Assembly (NCBI GenBank): GCA_963674475.2
Contig: CAXXFQ010000019.1
Span: 558,001-622,000, forward strand
DNA length: 64,000 nt
Direction: 5' to 3'
Source: CAXXFQ01 sp963674475
GTDB lineage: Bacteria > Planctomycetota > Planctomycetia > Pirellulales > Thermoguttaceae
Made by a program: the position numbers and the translations under genes. Shown one piece after another: positions 53,909 through 62,861 of the stretch (within the stretch, counting starts at the first letter, position 1; the number at the start of each line of letters is the position of its first letter). The notes under the pieces are model-generated. The model was not told the DNA's origin. It made no database searches and saw nothing but the letters and a program-made list of their open reading frames with translations.

Positions 53909-54066
53909 CAGTCCGTTGAAAAAGTCCATCCGGGTCTTTTTCAATCTCGGCAATTGCGACAACAAGTGGCCGCAAGCCTCGCATAATCAGCGATTTTTCA
54001 AATCGCCGATTATGTGGGAAACATCCTGTTTCCCCTGGCAGCCCGTTTTTTAACAAGCTGCCAAGG
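53909..54066 (-). repeat. Composite palindromic repeat element with four hairpins
   Basis: Four perfect or near-perfect stems in series: TTGAAAAAG/CTTTTTCAA (53916-53944), a 15-bp stem CATAATCAGCGATTT/AAATCGCCGATTATG (53982-54014, one mismatch), GGGAAACA/TGTTTCCC (54016-54034) and GGCAGC/GCTGCC (54037-54062). The last module (54033-54060) is the reverse complement of the 3907-3934 repeat at 24 of 28 positions. It begins directly after a stop codon. It looks like a REP/MITE-like intergenic repeat; genome-wide copies would confirm this. Confidence 0.6.
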
Positions 54067-54101
54067 GCGATTTTCGGACAACCGATCGATTCATCAAAAA
54101 A

Positions 54102-54137
54102 CGGGAGACTCTTTTTATGGAGTCTCCCGCTTTTTTT
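54102..54137. terminator. Bidirectional rho-independent terminator
   Basis: Perfect 10-bp arms CGGGAGACTC (54102-54111) and GAGTCTCCCG (54120-54129), followed by T7 (54131-54137) and preceded by an A6 run. It can end the propeller/heme gene on + and the small Cys-rich gene on -. Confidence 0.85.
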
Positions 54138-54166
54138 GCGCGATCAAAAAAGGAACCAAACGGCGG

Positions 54167-54373
54167 CTAGATTTCGCCCTCTTGGACGAGCCGGACAAAA
54201 TGCTCGAAGGAGCGATCATAGGTCTTTTCGCCATCGGCGTTGAAACAACAGGCCGGCAACTGTCGGGCGCGCAAGTGGGATTGGAGACATTCACAACAGA
54301 CTCCTTTGCGAGAACATCCAGGGTAGCTACAGTTGCAAAAGTCGAGGTTACGTTTTTTATTGGGGCATTCCAT
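54167..54373 (-). CDS. Small Cys-rich protein (DUF6485 type)
   Basis: 68 residues. ATG at 54373 with GAGGAG 8 bases upstream decides the start; a longer frame continues back through zwf but is a shadow of it. Ten cysteines: CPNKK, FCNCSYPGCSRKGVCCECL and ACCF, in a pattern suggesting two zinc or iron-sulfur sites. It resembles the DUF6485 family by my recollection. Lies 104 bases downstream of zwf and ends before the bidirectional terminator, so it may be the last gene of a zwf transcript. Confidence 0.7.
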   Translation of the reverse strand: MECPNKKRNLDFCNCSYPGCSRKGVCCECLQSHLRARQLPACCFNADGEKTYDRSFEHFVRLVQEGEI

Positions 54374-54477
54374 TGTAGGACTCCTCGTGGTGGTGAAAAA
54401 GGTTCTTTCGTTATGGTAGTCCTTGAGGCCGTTTTTGAAAAGCTTTCCCATTTTATGTTTTGAAATGAGGATGAAAC

Positions 54478-55944
54478 CTATCGCAGCACCGGGCAGCAGT
54501 CGAACCACTCGCGGCCTTGGCGTTTCATCCATTCGACCGACGATGGAGGGCCCCAGTCGCCCGATTCGTAGAGATCCAGGTGCGGTTGTTGACGTCGGTT
54601 CCAGGTCTGTTGGATCGGATCGATCAGACGCCAGGCCAGTTCTACTTCGTCGGAGCGGGCGAACAGGCTCGGGTCGCCGTTGATCACGTCCAGCAGGAGC
54701 CGTTGATACGAGTCGGGCATCGTTCCGGGAAACGCGTGGCGGAAATTGAAGTCCAACTCGGTTTGGCGTAGCGACATTTCCGAATCGGGGACCTTGGTTT
54801 GGAAGTGGATTTGGATTCCTTCGGCCGGTTGGATCTGGACGACCAGCCGATTCGAGCCGGAAGTGTCGAGCGGTTCTTTTTTCGAGGGGGGACCGAACAT
54901 CCGATGGGGCGGCTGGCGAAACTGGATGACGACCTGGGTCGTTCGGCATGACATCGCCTTGCCCGATCGAAGATAGAACGGGACGCCTTGCCAACGCCAG
55001 TTGTCGATATGCAGCTTGATCGCGGCGAAGTTGGCCGTTTGACTGTCGGCCGCGACGCCCGGTTCGTCACGATAGGTGCGGTACTGGCCGCGGAGCGTCA
55101 ATTCGGTGACCTTGTCGGGGGTCATGGGGGTGATCGCCCGGAGAACCTTCACTTTTTCGTCACGGATGGCGTCGGCATCCAATCGGGCGGGCGCTTCCAT
55201 GGCGGTCAGCGTCATCAGCTGCAACAGGTGGTTTTGGAACATGTCGCGAAGGATGCCGACCGTTTCGTAGTAGCCGGCTCGCCGCCCGATCTTCAACTCC
55301 TCGGCCGAGGTGATTTGGATATGGTCGATGTAGTTTCGGTTCCAAATCGGTTCGAAGATCGTGTTGGCGAAGCGTAAAACCAAAAGGTTCGAGACCGTTT
55401 CTTTGCCCAGGTAATGGTCGATCCGGTAGACCTGGGATTCCTTGAAGACTCGGTGGATCGACTCGTTGAGTTTCCGGGCCGTCTCCAGATTGGTCCCAAA
55501 CGGCTTTTCGATGACGACCCGACGGTCGGGATTGTTCGGCTCGACCAGTCCGACTTGCCCCAAGTGGGCGACAGCCGGTTCGTAGAAATGGGGTGCGGTG
55601 GCCAAATAGTAGACGCGACTGGCCGGTCCGCTGGTTTCGAGCAGTTCGAGCTCTCGCTTGAGGGCCACGAACGAGTCGATTTTCTCGATGTCTCCCTGTC
55701 GGTAGTAGACGTTTTGGGCAAACGTATCCCAGGTTGCTTGTTCGAAGGTCGATTCGGAAAATTCGGCGGTCGATTTGCCTAATTTTTCTCGCCACTGGTC
55801 GTCGCTAAAGGGGGTGCGAGAGACGCCGACAATCCGGGTTCCGTGCGGCAGTCGTTGTTTGCGATACAGTTCGTAGAGAGCCGGGATCAGCTTTCTCTTG
55901 GTCAAATCCCCCGACGCTCCGAATATGACAATCGTATGACTCAT
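54478..55944 (-). CDS. zwf: Glucose-6-phosphate 1-dehydrogenase
   Basis: 488 residues, full length. The coenzyme motif is IVIFGASGDLTKRKLIPALY at the N-terminus; the substrate-binding signature RIDHYLGKE contains the catalytic His region. EKPFGTNLETA and RSGKAMSC fit the family. AAAGGAG lies 6 bases before the ATG at 55944. Catalyses glucose 6-phosphate to 6-phosphogluconolactone with NADP, the entry to the oxidative pentose-phosphate or Entner-Doudoroff pathway. No gnd, pgl or edd is adjacent. Confidence 0.97.
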   Translation of the reverse strand: MSHTIVIFGASGDLTKRKLIPALYELYRKQRLPHGTRIVGVSRTPFSDDQWREKLGKSTAEFSESTFEQATWDTFAQNVYYRQGDIEKIDSFVALKRELELLETSGPASRVYYLATAPHFYEPAVAHLGQVGLVEPNNPDRRVVIEKPFGTNLETARKLNESIHRVFKESQVYRIDHYLGKETVSNLLVLRFANTIFEPIWNRNYIDHIQITSAEELKIGRRAGYYETVGILRDMFQNHLLQLMTLTAMEAPARLDADAIRDEKVKVLRAITPMTPDKVTELTLRGQYRTYRDEPGVAADSQTANFAAIKLHIDNWRWQGVPFYLRSGKAMSCRTTQVVIQFRQPPHRMFGPPSKKEPLDTSGSNRLVVQIQPAEGIQIHFQTKVPDSEMSLRQTELDFNFRHAFPGTMPDSYQRLLLDVINGDPSLFARSDEVELAWRLIDPIQQTWNRRQQPHLDLYESGDWGPPSSVEWMKRQGREWFDCCPVLR

Positions 55945-56380
55945 CTTCGTCTCCTTTCGACTTAACTTGGCAGGACGGACCGTTAGAACGTGTCCTTGTC
56001 AAGGTCGATCGACTTGGCGGTAAACGAAACGGGGGGGCTCCAAAGTGAAGTCTCGCGTTAAGCGTTTTTCTCTCTTAGGGCTACCTCTGGAAGCGTGGAG
56101 TAAACCTTCGGTTTACAGAGGTTACCTTAAGTTTCATCGGTTTTTCGATCGGTACATCCGATGGCGCGTTTGATGATTTTCTTTGACATGTGGGGGAATT
56201 ATGTCATAGAAAAGAGAGAAACGCAACCTTGAGGGGGGAAATCTCTTCTTTGAGAAGACTTGGGACGCATAAAAAAAGGCCCGCCCGAAACGATTTCGAG
56301 CAGACCTTTTTTGTTTTTTGTGGTTTCGACCATTCCCGTCTACAGAGATACGGGGGATGTCGAATTCACTTCGTTAACGC
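55945..56380. other. Intergenic region upstream of zwf
   Basis: 436 bases. Contains a nested inverted repeat at 56083-56122: outer arms ACCTCTG (56083-56089) and CAGAGGT (56116-56122), inner hairpin GTAAACC-ttc-GGTTTAC (56100-56116), about 140-180 bases upstream of the zwf start. The terminator of the Cys-rich repeat gene is at its right end. No gene recognised. Confidence 0.5.
56271..56312 (-). terminator. Terminator downstream of the Cys-rich repeat gene
   Basis: Imperfect stem AAAAAGGCCCGCCCGAAA against TTTCGAGCAGACCTTTTT with A- and T-runs at both outer ends, so it can work in either direction. The minus-strand gene ends about 70 bases away. Confidence 0.65.
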
Positions 56381-57055
56381 TCAGCCGCTGATGTTGTAGT
56401 AAGGACGGCTCAGCGAGGCTTTTTTGTCTTCCTTCGGAAGCGGAGCGGCTTTTTCTTCTTCGGCCGGAGCGGCGGCTCCACCGTCGCAGCTGTCGCAGTC
56501 GCCACAGCAGCTTTCGCCACAGGTGTCACAGCAGGTGTTGCAGCACTTCGGGGCTTTGTAGAACAAGATGCGGGTGCGGCAGAGATCATCGAGGAAGTCG
56601 AGGATCGGGGTGCAGCACGGGGTGCAGCAGCTGTCGCAGCAGCTGTCACAGCATTCCGGTTCGCAGCAGGCCGGTTCGCAGCACTTGGCTGGTTCGCAGC
56701 ACTTGGCCGGTTCGCAGCACTGGGCCGGTTCACAGCAAGTGTCGCAGCATCCGCAGTCGCAGCAACCGAAGTTGAAAAGACCCTTCAGGCCGGCGAACAG
56801 ATCGCATTTGTGACCGCAGCAGCAGTCGCAGCATTCTTGTTCGCAGCAGGCGGGTTCACAACATTGGGCCGGCTCACAGCACTTGGCCGGCTCACAGCAC
56901 TTGGCCGGTTCGCAGCATTGATCGGCACACGGATCGCAGCAGCCGCAGGAATTGCAGCCGTGGCCCCCGAATAAACCGAACAGCTCGAAGCCGAAACTTG
57001 GGCCGCATAGGGCGACGCTCAAGAGGAGCGCTCCAACAACCATTCTACTTTTCAT
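56381..57055 (-). CDS. Exported Cys-rich repeat protein (CCEPA repeats)
   Basis: 224 residues from the ATG at 57055 (MKSRMVVGALLLSVALCGPSFG, signal peptide; AAAGGAG 12 bases upstream). I count 55 cysteines, 54 outside the signal, nearly a quarter of the mature chain. Two blocks of four CCEPA(K/Q) repeats (residues ~45-72 and ~105-130) are separated by a short hydrophobic spacer (CDLFAGLKGLFNFG), each followed by CCEQECC/CCEPECC. The C-terminus is acidic/basic and disordered. It could be heavily disulfide cross-linked in the envelope or bind metals. No family that I recognise; the DNA repeats reflect codons, not CRISPR. Confidence 0.78.
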   Translation of the reverse strand: MKSRMVVGALLLSVALCGPSFGFELFGLFGGHGCNSCGCCDPCADQCCEPAKCCEPAKCCEPAQCCEPACCEQECCDCCCGHKCDLFAGLKGLFNFGCCDCGCCDTCCEPAQCCEPAKCCEPAKCCEPACCEPECCDSCCDSCCTPCCTPILDFLDDLCRTRILFYKAPKCCNTCCDTCGESCCGDCDSCDGGAAAPAEEEKAAPLPKEDKKASLSRPYYNISG

Positions 57056-57812
57056 CGAGCAACGTCTCCTTTGTTCGAACCGAGAAAAGCGTTTTCCCAA
57101 TCTCCCGGTGGTTATTTCCCGAACACCGTTACGATCAGTCGTGAGTAACTACTTTTCTGTTGAGCGGGTTCTCCCATGGGTAAGAACCGACGCAACAGCG
57201 GGGAACTACCAAATCACGGGAGAGGAAAGGAATTGAGTTTTCCTCGGTCCAATGGGTCCTTCACGTCGGGCCCGTCGAGCCACTCCTTGACTCGATTTCT
57301 TCTACGGTTTTCCCGGCGTGCTCTCTGTCTCCTACCTCCGTCGAAGTCAGAGATCAAAATCGATATCGGCCACTTTTCCGGACTCCCTTGAGTGAACGGA
57401 ACCTTTTTTAGGCAAAAGATTTACGACGGATTGTTATAGGGGTCATGCCGGTCGCGTTGAGTTGTTAAACTTTGTCGATTGTAGTGGGCTATCGGCGGTT
57501 CCGGGGCTCGTAAACGATTCACTAACCGGTAAAGTTTTCCTGGATTATTTCCCGGAGAGCCGGTTTAAGGAAAATTTTTTTTTCCGACCGAGCGCGGTCG
57601 ACGGATTTTCTTCTTGTAGTTTCCGGGCAATCCTTCTGCTATGCTAAAAACTGATGGTGTTGGTGAAAGGAATCCTGATTCAGGTGGGTGATATGCCTTC
57701 CCCTCTAGCGAACTGCTGCTAGAATTCCCTTTTGACTTGCCTCACGTTTTCTCTCCAACTAGATAGCCTTGATGGAGCGATTGCCTCGCTTCTGGAAGAA
57801 ATAAAAAAACCG
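57056..57812. other. Long divergent intergenic region
   Basis: 757 bases between the Cys-rich repeat gene and the PQQ-propeller gene. An extended -10 (TGCTATGCT, hexamer at 57640-57645) could serve the propeller gene at 57813, with no good -35. Short open frames here have no coding features. Confidence 0.4.
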
Positions 57813-59474
57813 ATGTGCCGTCTCATTTCGATCCCACGTTTTTTCTTGGTTGTGGTTTTGCTCCTTATCGGTTCGCAGGAGTTGGCCGCCGAACCCAGCC
57901 GCGATGCGGCAACCGAGTCAACTGGAAGAGAGAAGATCCACGCGCAGTGGTGTGATTCGTCGCGAAGAAACAACGTCGTCGATGCGCGAAACCTGCCGGT
58001 CGAGTGGGAGGTGGGCCAGTGGGATGCCGAGAAGGGCCGCTTGGTAGACGGATCGGGGAAAAACGTTCGCTGGGCGAGGACGCTGGGGTCGACGACCTAC
58101 GGGACGCCGATTGTCGCCGGAACGCGGGTCTTTCAGGCGACCAACAACGGGGCCGGATATCTTGCGGCCTATCCGAAAACGGTCGACCTGGGTGTTTTGC
58201 TGGCGTTTGGGCAGGAGGACGGACGGTTTCTTTGGCAACACTCGGTCGAAAAACATCCGGCGGGACGCGCGATCGATTGGCCCCTGCAGGGGATCTGCTC
58301 GAACCCATTGATCGAGGGAGACCGGCTTTGGGTGGTGACCAATCGGGGGGAGGTGGTCTGTCTCGATACGGCGGGCGACCCGGCGGGCGATCCGGCGGAA
58401 AAAACGTCTCGGGTCGTTTGGAAGTTCGATATGATTCGCCAACTAGGGGTTTTCCCTCATAATATGTCGAGTTGCTCGCCGACGTCGGCCGGAAATCTTT
58501 TGCTGATCAATACCTCCAACGGGGTCGACGACTCGCACGATCGGATCCCCGCGCCGACGGCTCCCAGTTTTATCGCCCTGGACAAGGAGACCGGAAAGCT
58601 GCTCTGGGCGGATGGCTCTTGTGGGAAAAATCTGCTGCACGGACAATGGTCGTCGGCCGCTTACGCTGAGATCGACGGGGTCGGGCAGGCGATTTTCGCG
58701 GGGGGGGACGGCTGGGTTTACAGCTTTCGCGCCGAAGCGGCCGAGTCGGGCCGCCCCGAGTTGCTCTGGAAGTTTGACGTCAACGCGAAGGAATCGACCT
58801 GGGACGGCGACGGGATGGGGGACCGGGCGAATCTGGTTTCGACCCCGGTGATTGTGGGCGATCGGGTTTTTATCGGGACCGGTCACGATCCGGAGTTCGG
58901 CGAGGCGCCCGGCGTGCTTTGGTGCATCGACCCGACGCGACGGGGGGACGTCAGCCCGACGCTGGCTTTCGATCGTGACGGCAACCCTCTGCGGCCGGGC
59001 CGTTTTCAGGCGGCCGATCCCGACTCCGGGGACCGGATCGAACCGAACCCCAACTCGGCTGCCGTCTGGAAATATGACGGGGGTGATCTAAACGGCGACG
59101 GGGAAAAGGATTTCGAAGAGGAGATGCACCGGACGATTGGTACGGTGGTCGTGGCCGACGGGGTCTTGGTCGTGACCGATTTGGCCGGGTTGATGCACGC
59201 CGTGGACCCGAAGACGGGGCGGCCGTTTTGGACGCACGACTTGATGGCCGCCTCGTGGAGCTCGCCGCTGGTGGCCGACGGGAAAATTTACCAGCCGGAC
59301 GAAGACGGCGACGTGGTGGTCTTGCGGTTGGCTTCGACCAAAGAGATCCTTGGCGAAAACGCGATGGACGAGATGATCTACAGTACGCCGGTCGCGGTGG
59401 GCGATACTATATATATAGCGACAAAAACCCGGTTATTCGCGATCGCGAAGGATAAAAGCGATGAAAAACCTTAG
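57813..59474 (+). CDS. Secreted PQQ-type beta-propeller protein
   Basis: 553 residues from the ATG at 57813 (signal peptide RFFLVVVLLLIGSQELAA); earlier in-frame TTG starts would bury the signal. Repeated blades of the outer-membrane-assembly/PQQ quinoprotein type are visible: TTYGTPIVAGTRVFQATNNG, SNPLIEGDRLWVVTNRGEVVCLD, STPVIVGDRVFIGTGHDPEFG, GVLVVTDLAGLMHAVD, STPVAVGDTIYIATKTRLFAI. Catalytic Glu/Asp/disulfide residues of alcohol quinoproteins are not apparent, so a binding or scaffold role is possible. Its last 14 bases overlap the start of the next gene, so the two are translationally coupled. Confidence 0.8.
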   Translation: MCRLISIPRFFLVVVLLLIGSQELAAEPSRDAATESTGREKIHAQWCDSSRRNNVVDARNLPVEWEVGQWDAEKGRLVDGSGKNVRWARTLGSTTYGTPIVAGTRVFQATNNGAGYLAAYPKTVDLGVLLAFGQEDGRFLWQHSVEKHPAGRAIDWPLQGICSNPLIEGDRLWVVTNRGEVVCLDTAGDPAGDPAEKTSRVVWKFDMIRQLGVFPHNMSSCSPTSAGNLLLINTSNGVDDSHDRIPAPTAPSFIALDKETGKLLWADGSCGKNLLHGQWSSAAYAEIDGVGQAIFAGGDGWVYSFRAEAAESGRPELLWKFDVNAKESTWDGDGMGDRANLVSTPVIVGDRVFIGTGHDPEFGEAPGVLWCIDPTRRGDVSPTLAFDRDGNPLRPGRFQAADPDSGDRIEPNPNSAAVWKYDGGDLNGDGEKDFEEEMHRTIGTVVVADGVLVVTDLAGLMHAVDPKTGRPFWTHDLMAASWSSPLVADGKIYQPDEDGDVVVLRLASTKEILGENAMDEMIYSTPVAVGDTIYIATKTRLFAIAKDKSDEKP

Positions 59475-62280
59475 GACGGTTGGTTGGTTCGGTTCGGCGA
59501 CGGTGTTTTTGCTGGCTTTCGGGGCGTCAGTCTCGGAGGCCCAAACGTCGGTCGAAATCGACGCGGTTGCCGGAAAGCCCTATGGGGTCGGGCGTATTTC
59601 GATCACGCTCGATCCGTCCGAATGTCCGGCCCCCCTGGGGATTCAAGGGGTGACGCTTCAAGACGCCCATGGTCGGACGCTTTACCCGGCCATTTCTGGA
59701 GGGGAAAACGATCCATTCGTTAAAGATTTAATCCTCGGTTTGCCGGTCTGGCAGGGCGGCCCGGTCCGTCAGCAGGCACGCGGGATCTTGGAAGGGTTTT
59801 TGAGTGCGAACGCCCCGCCGCAGACGACCTTTTATTTTCTCTTTACCGGCCGGCAGCCGTTGACATTGACCCTTGGCACGGTCCCGCCCCGCTCGTGGCA
59901 AGTGGTCCCGCGGGTCGATCCGGACGCCCATCACACCGCGTTGGACCTTTGGTGGGAGACGTTTCGCGCCCGGCCGTCGGGGATCTTCAAGAAGAAACCG
60001 GACTATCCGCCGTATGTGATCAACTACCTTGAAGGGCTTTTGGCCCGGCGGCTGATGTTGCCTATCCCGGAGCAAGGGGCGTCGGGGTCGTGGCGGACCG
60101 AATTGGAACAGAAGATCGGCCTTTTTGTCGGGACCGAACGGGTCTTGGCCGATGCGGTGCGAACCCGGATGGTTGGCGAGCGCGGCTTGGAGGAGAAGGC
60201 CGAGTTCCCCCTGCCCCGCGCGACACGCTGGACCCCGCTGGAATTGCCCGAGGTGGCCGACGACGTGAAGGTCGAGCCGATCGCGATGCGGGTGCCCGAG
60301 GAATCGCTCTATATCCGCTTCGGCAGTTTCGCCAATTTCCTCTGGTTCCAGGATACGCTGCACGAGTGGGGCGGCGATATGCGCAACCTGGTCGCTTTGC
60401 GCGGGGTCGACGACGAAGTCTCCAAGCGGATCGAGGAAGAACTGGTCATCAAACAAACGACCTTGGGGCGGATGCTCGGCGGGACGGTCGTTTCGGACGT
60501 GGCGATGGTCGGAACCGATTTATTTTTCCGTGAAGGGGCCTCGTTTGGCCTGTTGTTCGAGGCACGCCAGACGTTTCTTTTCACCCGTGAGTTGCTCGCC
60601 CAACGCCAGGCCCGACTTGACGAAGGGGGCGTGACCGAAGAGACGGTGACGATCGCCGGGAAAGAGGTTTCCTATCTGCATTCGCCCGACGGTCGGGTCC
60701 GGTCGTACTATCTGGCCGACGAGGGGTACGTCCTGGTGACGACGTCGAGGACCCTGATGCGACGTTTCATTGAAACAGGACAGACGGAACAAAAGGAGTC
60801 TCAGCGTTCATTGGGGCAGACCGACGAATTTCGACACGCGCGGTCGGTCTTCCCTGTCGATCGGGGCGATACGGTTTTTATCTATTTTTCCGATCCGTTT
60901 TTCCGAGAGATGGCCGGATCGCACTACTGGATCGAGATGTCGCGCCGGTTGCAGGCGGCGGCCGATATCGTGTCGGTCCAACTGGCGCAGATCGGGGCCG
61001 AAGGGGCCTCGCAGCCCGGCGAGACGATTGACCAGTTGAAGACCCATCAGTGGTTGCCGCCGGAGTTTGGGCCTCGACCGGACGGGTCGCGTGCCGAGAT
61101 TACGTCCGACGGGGTGGTCGACAGCCTGCGTGGCCGACGGGGCTTTTTCTTGCCGATTCCCGACGTCCCGGTGCGAAAGATTACCCGTGTCGAGGCCGAA
61201 GCGTATCGCGACTTTTTGGAATATTACCACGGACGCTGGGGACGCCTTGATCCGATGATGGTCGGCGTCAAGCGGGAAGCGATTTCCGGCGGGATCGAAC
61301 GGATCACATTGGACGTGCGGGCCAACCCGTTTGCCCGGGAGCATTTCGAGCGATTGTCGCAGCATTTGGGCCCGCCGCAGAAAGACCGTCTGGCGCCGGT
61401 GCCGGGGAATTTGGCCTCGTTCGAGTTGCAGATGACCGAACAGCTGCTCTTCGGCGGGTTGCGCAATGTCGGGTTGCCGTTCGATGTGGTCGACGGACGA
61501 GTGGTGCCGCGTGGCGGAATCGGGAATCTGTTGGTCGGCTATCTCGGAACGACCGGTCAGGCGGGGATTTTGGGCTTTTTGGATCAGTTGGTCGGTTCTC
61601 CGGCGACGCAGTCGGCTCGCCCGGCCCCCTCGAACGTGCCGCCGCGAAGGGGCCGAAGAGGTCGGCTGGGGAATTTGGCCCGACAACTGCTCGGCGGCGG
61701 TCCCTCCCCTGCCCCTTCCATGGCCCAGCCGCCTAGCTCGTCGAGCTTTTTGGGGATCCATCGGTATCAGGACCAACGGTTCACGATCTACTCGTTCCAA
61801 GAGGAAATATTGAACCAAGTGGCCGGAGGGTTGTATTATGAACCGGCGCCACGTCCGGCCCAGATCCGACTTCATGTGGGAGACCTGAGCGACGCGGCCG
61901 CCACGCCGACGTTTGGCGCCCTGGCCTACCTGCGAACTCGACAGACGTCGCTGGCCAATTTGCGGCTGATCTTTTCATTGAACCAGCAGTTGGGGCTTCC
62001 GATCGAAGCGGGGCTGGATAAGGCCGAATTGGTCCTCAATGCCAAGTTGATATGTCCTTTGGGGGGAAAGTACGTCTGTCAAAAGGGGGCCGATGGCGTG
62101 TTGCGCTGGACTTCGACCGCGTTTGAGGAAGCACGGAAAGACGCGTCGGGCAAGGAGACCGTGCCGAAAGACCACCTTGCGCCGCCGTTGAATTGGTTCC
62201 GCGGGCTCGATATGGACGCGACGATGAACCCGCGGGATTTCTCGGCCCATGTCGAACTGTTGATGAAGCCGCTCAAGTAG
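59461..62280 (+). CDS. Large secreted protein of unknown function
   Basis: 939 residues; signal peptide VGWFGSATVFLLAFGASVSEA. The start ATG lies 14 bases inside the previous gene, preceded by AAGGAT. A beta-rich N-terminus (GRISITLDPSECPAP, GVTLQDAHGRTLYPAI) precedes a long mixed region including LYIRFGSFANFLWFQDTLHEWGGD, DTVFIYFSDPFFREMAGSHYWIEMSRR and an Arg/Pro/Ser-rich linker (~residues 715-760). No catalytic motif recognised. Similar giant proteins occur across planctomycetes. Coupling to the propeller protein implies a joint periplasmic or envelope role. Confidence 0.8.
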   Translation: MKNLRTVGWFGSATVFLLAFGASVSEAQTSVEIDAVAGKPYGVGRISITLDPSECPAPLGIQGVTLQDAHGRTLYPAISGGENDPFVKDLILGLPVWQGGPVRQQARGILEGFLSANAPPQTTFYFLFTGRQPLTLTLGTVPPRSWQVVPRVDPDAHHTALDLWWETFRARPSGIFKKKPDYPPYVINYLEGLLARRLMLPIPEQGASGSWRTELEQKIGLFVGTERVLADAVRTRMVGERGLEEKAEFPLPRATRWTPLELPEVADDVKVEPIAMRVPEESLYIRFGSFANFLWFQDTLHEWGGDMRNLVALRGVDDEVSKRIEEELVIKQTTLGRMLGGTVVSDVAMVGTDLFFREGASFGLLFEARQTFLFTRELLAQRQARLDEGGVTEETVTIAGKEVSYLHSPDGRVRSYYLADEGYVLVTTSRTLMRRFIETGQTEQKESQRSLGQTDEFRHARSVFPVDRGDTVFIYFSDPFFREMAGSHYWIEMSRRLQAAADIVSVQLAQIGAEGASQPGETIDQLKTHQWLPPEFGPRPDGSRAEITSDGVVDSLRGRRGFFLPIPDVPVRKITRVEAEAYRDFLEYYHGRWGRLDPMMVGVKREAISGGIERITLDVRANPFAREHFERLSQHLGPPQKDRLAPVPGNLASFELQMTEQLLFGGLRNVGLPFDVVDGRVVPRGGIGNLLVGYLGTTGQAGILGFLDQLVGSPATQSARPAPSNVPPRRGRRGRLGNLARQLLGGGPSPAPSMAQPPSSSSFLGIHRYQDQRFTIYSFQEEILNQVAGGLYYEPAPRPAQIRLHVGDLSDAAATPTFGALAYLRTRQTSLANLRLIFSLNQQLGLPIEAGLDKAELVLNAKLICPLGGKYVCQKGADGVLRWTSTAFEEARKDASGKETVPKDHLAPPLNWFRGLDMDATMNPRDFSAHVELLMKPLK

Positions 62281-62861
62281 AAGCGGACCGAGAAAAGATC
62301 TGGGGCCGTTGACGAGCGGAAATCCGATGCGCTTTCGGTTCGTACGCGTTTTTTGCTTTTTTCTTTGACAAAAAAAGCCGGGTTGTCATTTGGTCGTTTT
62401 TCTTTTTTTCATTCGGAGATCGACGAGGCGACTTTTTCCCTTTTTGATTTTTGTTTTACCTTTTGGTTTCGGCGTTGACGATCATCGCTCCTGGAGCCAT
62501 ACTAGAGTTCTTTTCCCCTTCGAGAGAAAGCCGCCTGTCTTGGTCGACTCTCGCTTCGCTTTCACGCCGTTTGCCCAAGAGATCGATTTTTCTTTCGGGG
62601 TTGCTTTTTAGTGAAACGATTTGGTCGGGAGACGGTGCTTTCTTGATGGAATGAGCGAATAGGTGGAACCAGGAGCAGATTTGATTTTCGACGTGGACTC
62701 GTCGGCTTATTGAGCCTCGTCTAAGTAGTGACCCGAGGGCTTCTAGCGGGAGGCCCGGAATTTCCAGGGGTTTCCTGAAATCATGGGGCCACTGCTTTTG
62801 CGACTATCGATAAACGACGGGACGCGAATAACGGATGGAATACATAAGGAGAGGTAGGCAT
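62281..62861. other. Intergenic region before the SET-domain gene
   Basis: 581 bases. AT-rich in its first half with a TTGACA at 62365-62370 lacking a clear -10. The AAGGAG at 62846-62851 belongs to the SET gene. No other feature found. Confidence 0.4.

Noticed and set aside
54374..54994. Open frame extending the small Cys-rich protein back through zwf
   Set aside because: Only the last 68 codons have a binding site and conserved-looking sequence; the rest is antiphase to zwf.
56640..56930. Regularly repeated GC-rich units resembling a CRISPR array
   Set aside because: The units are in-frame codon repeats of the Cys-rich gene (CCEPA blocks) without unique spacers.
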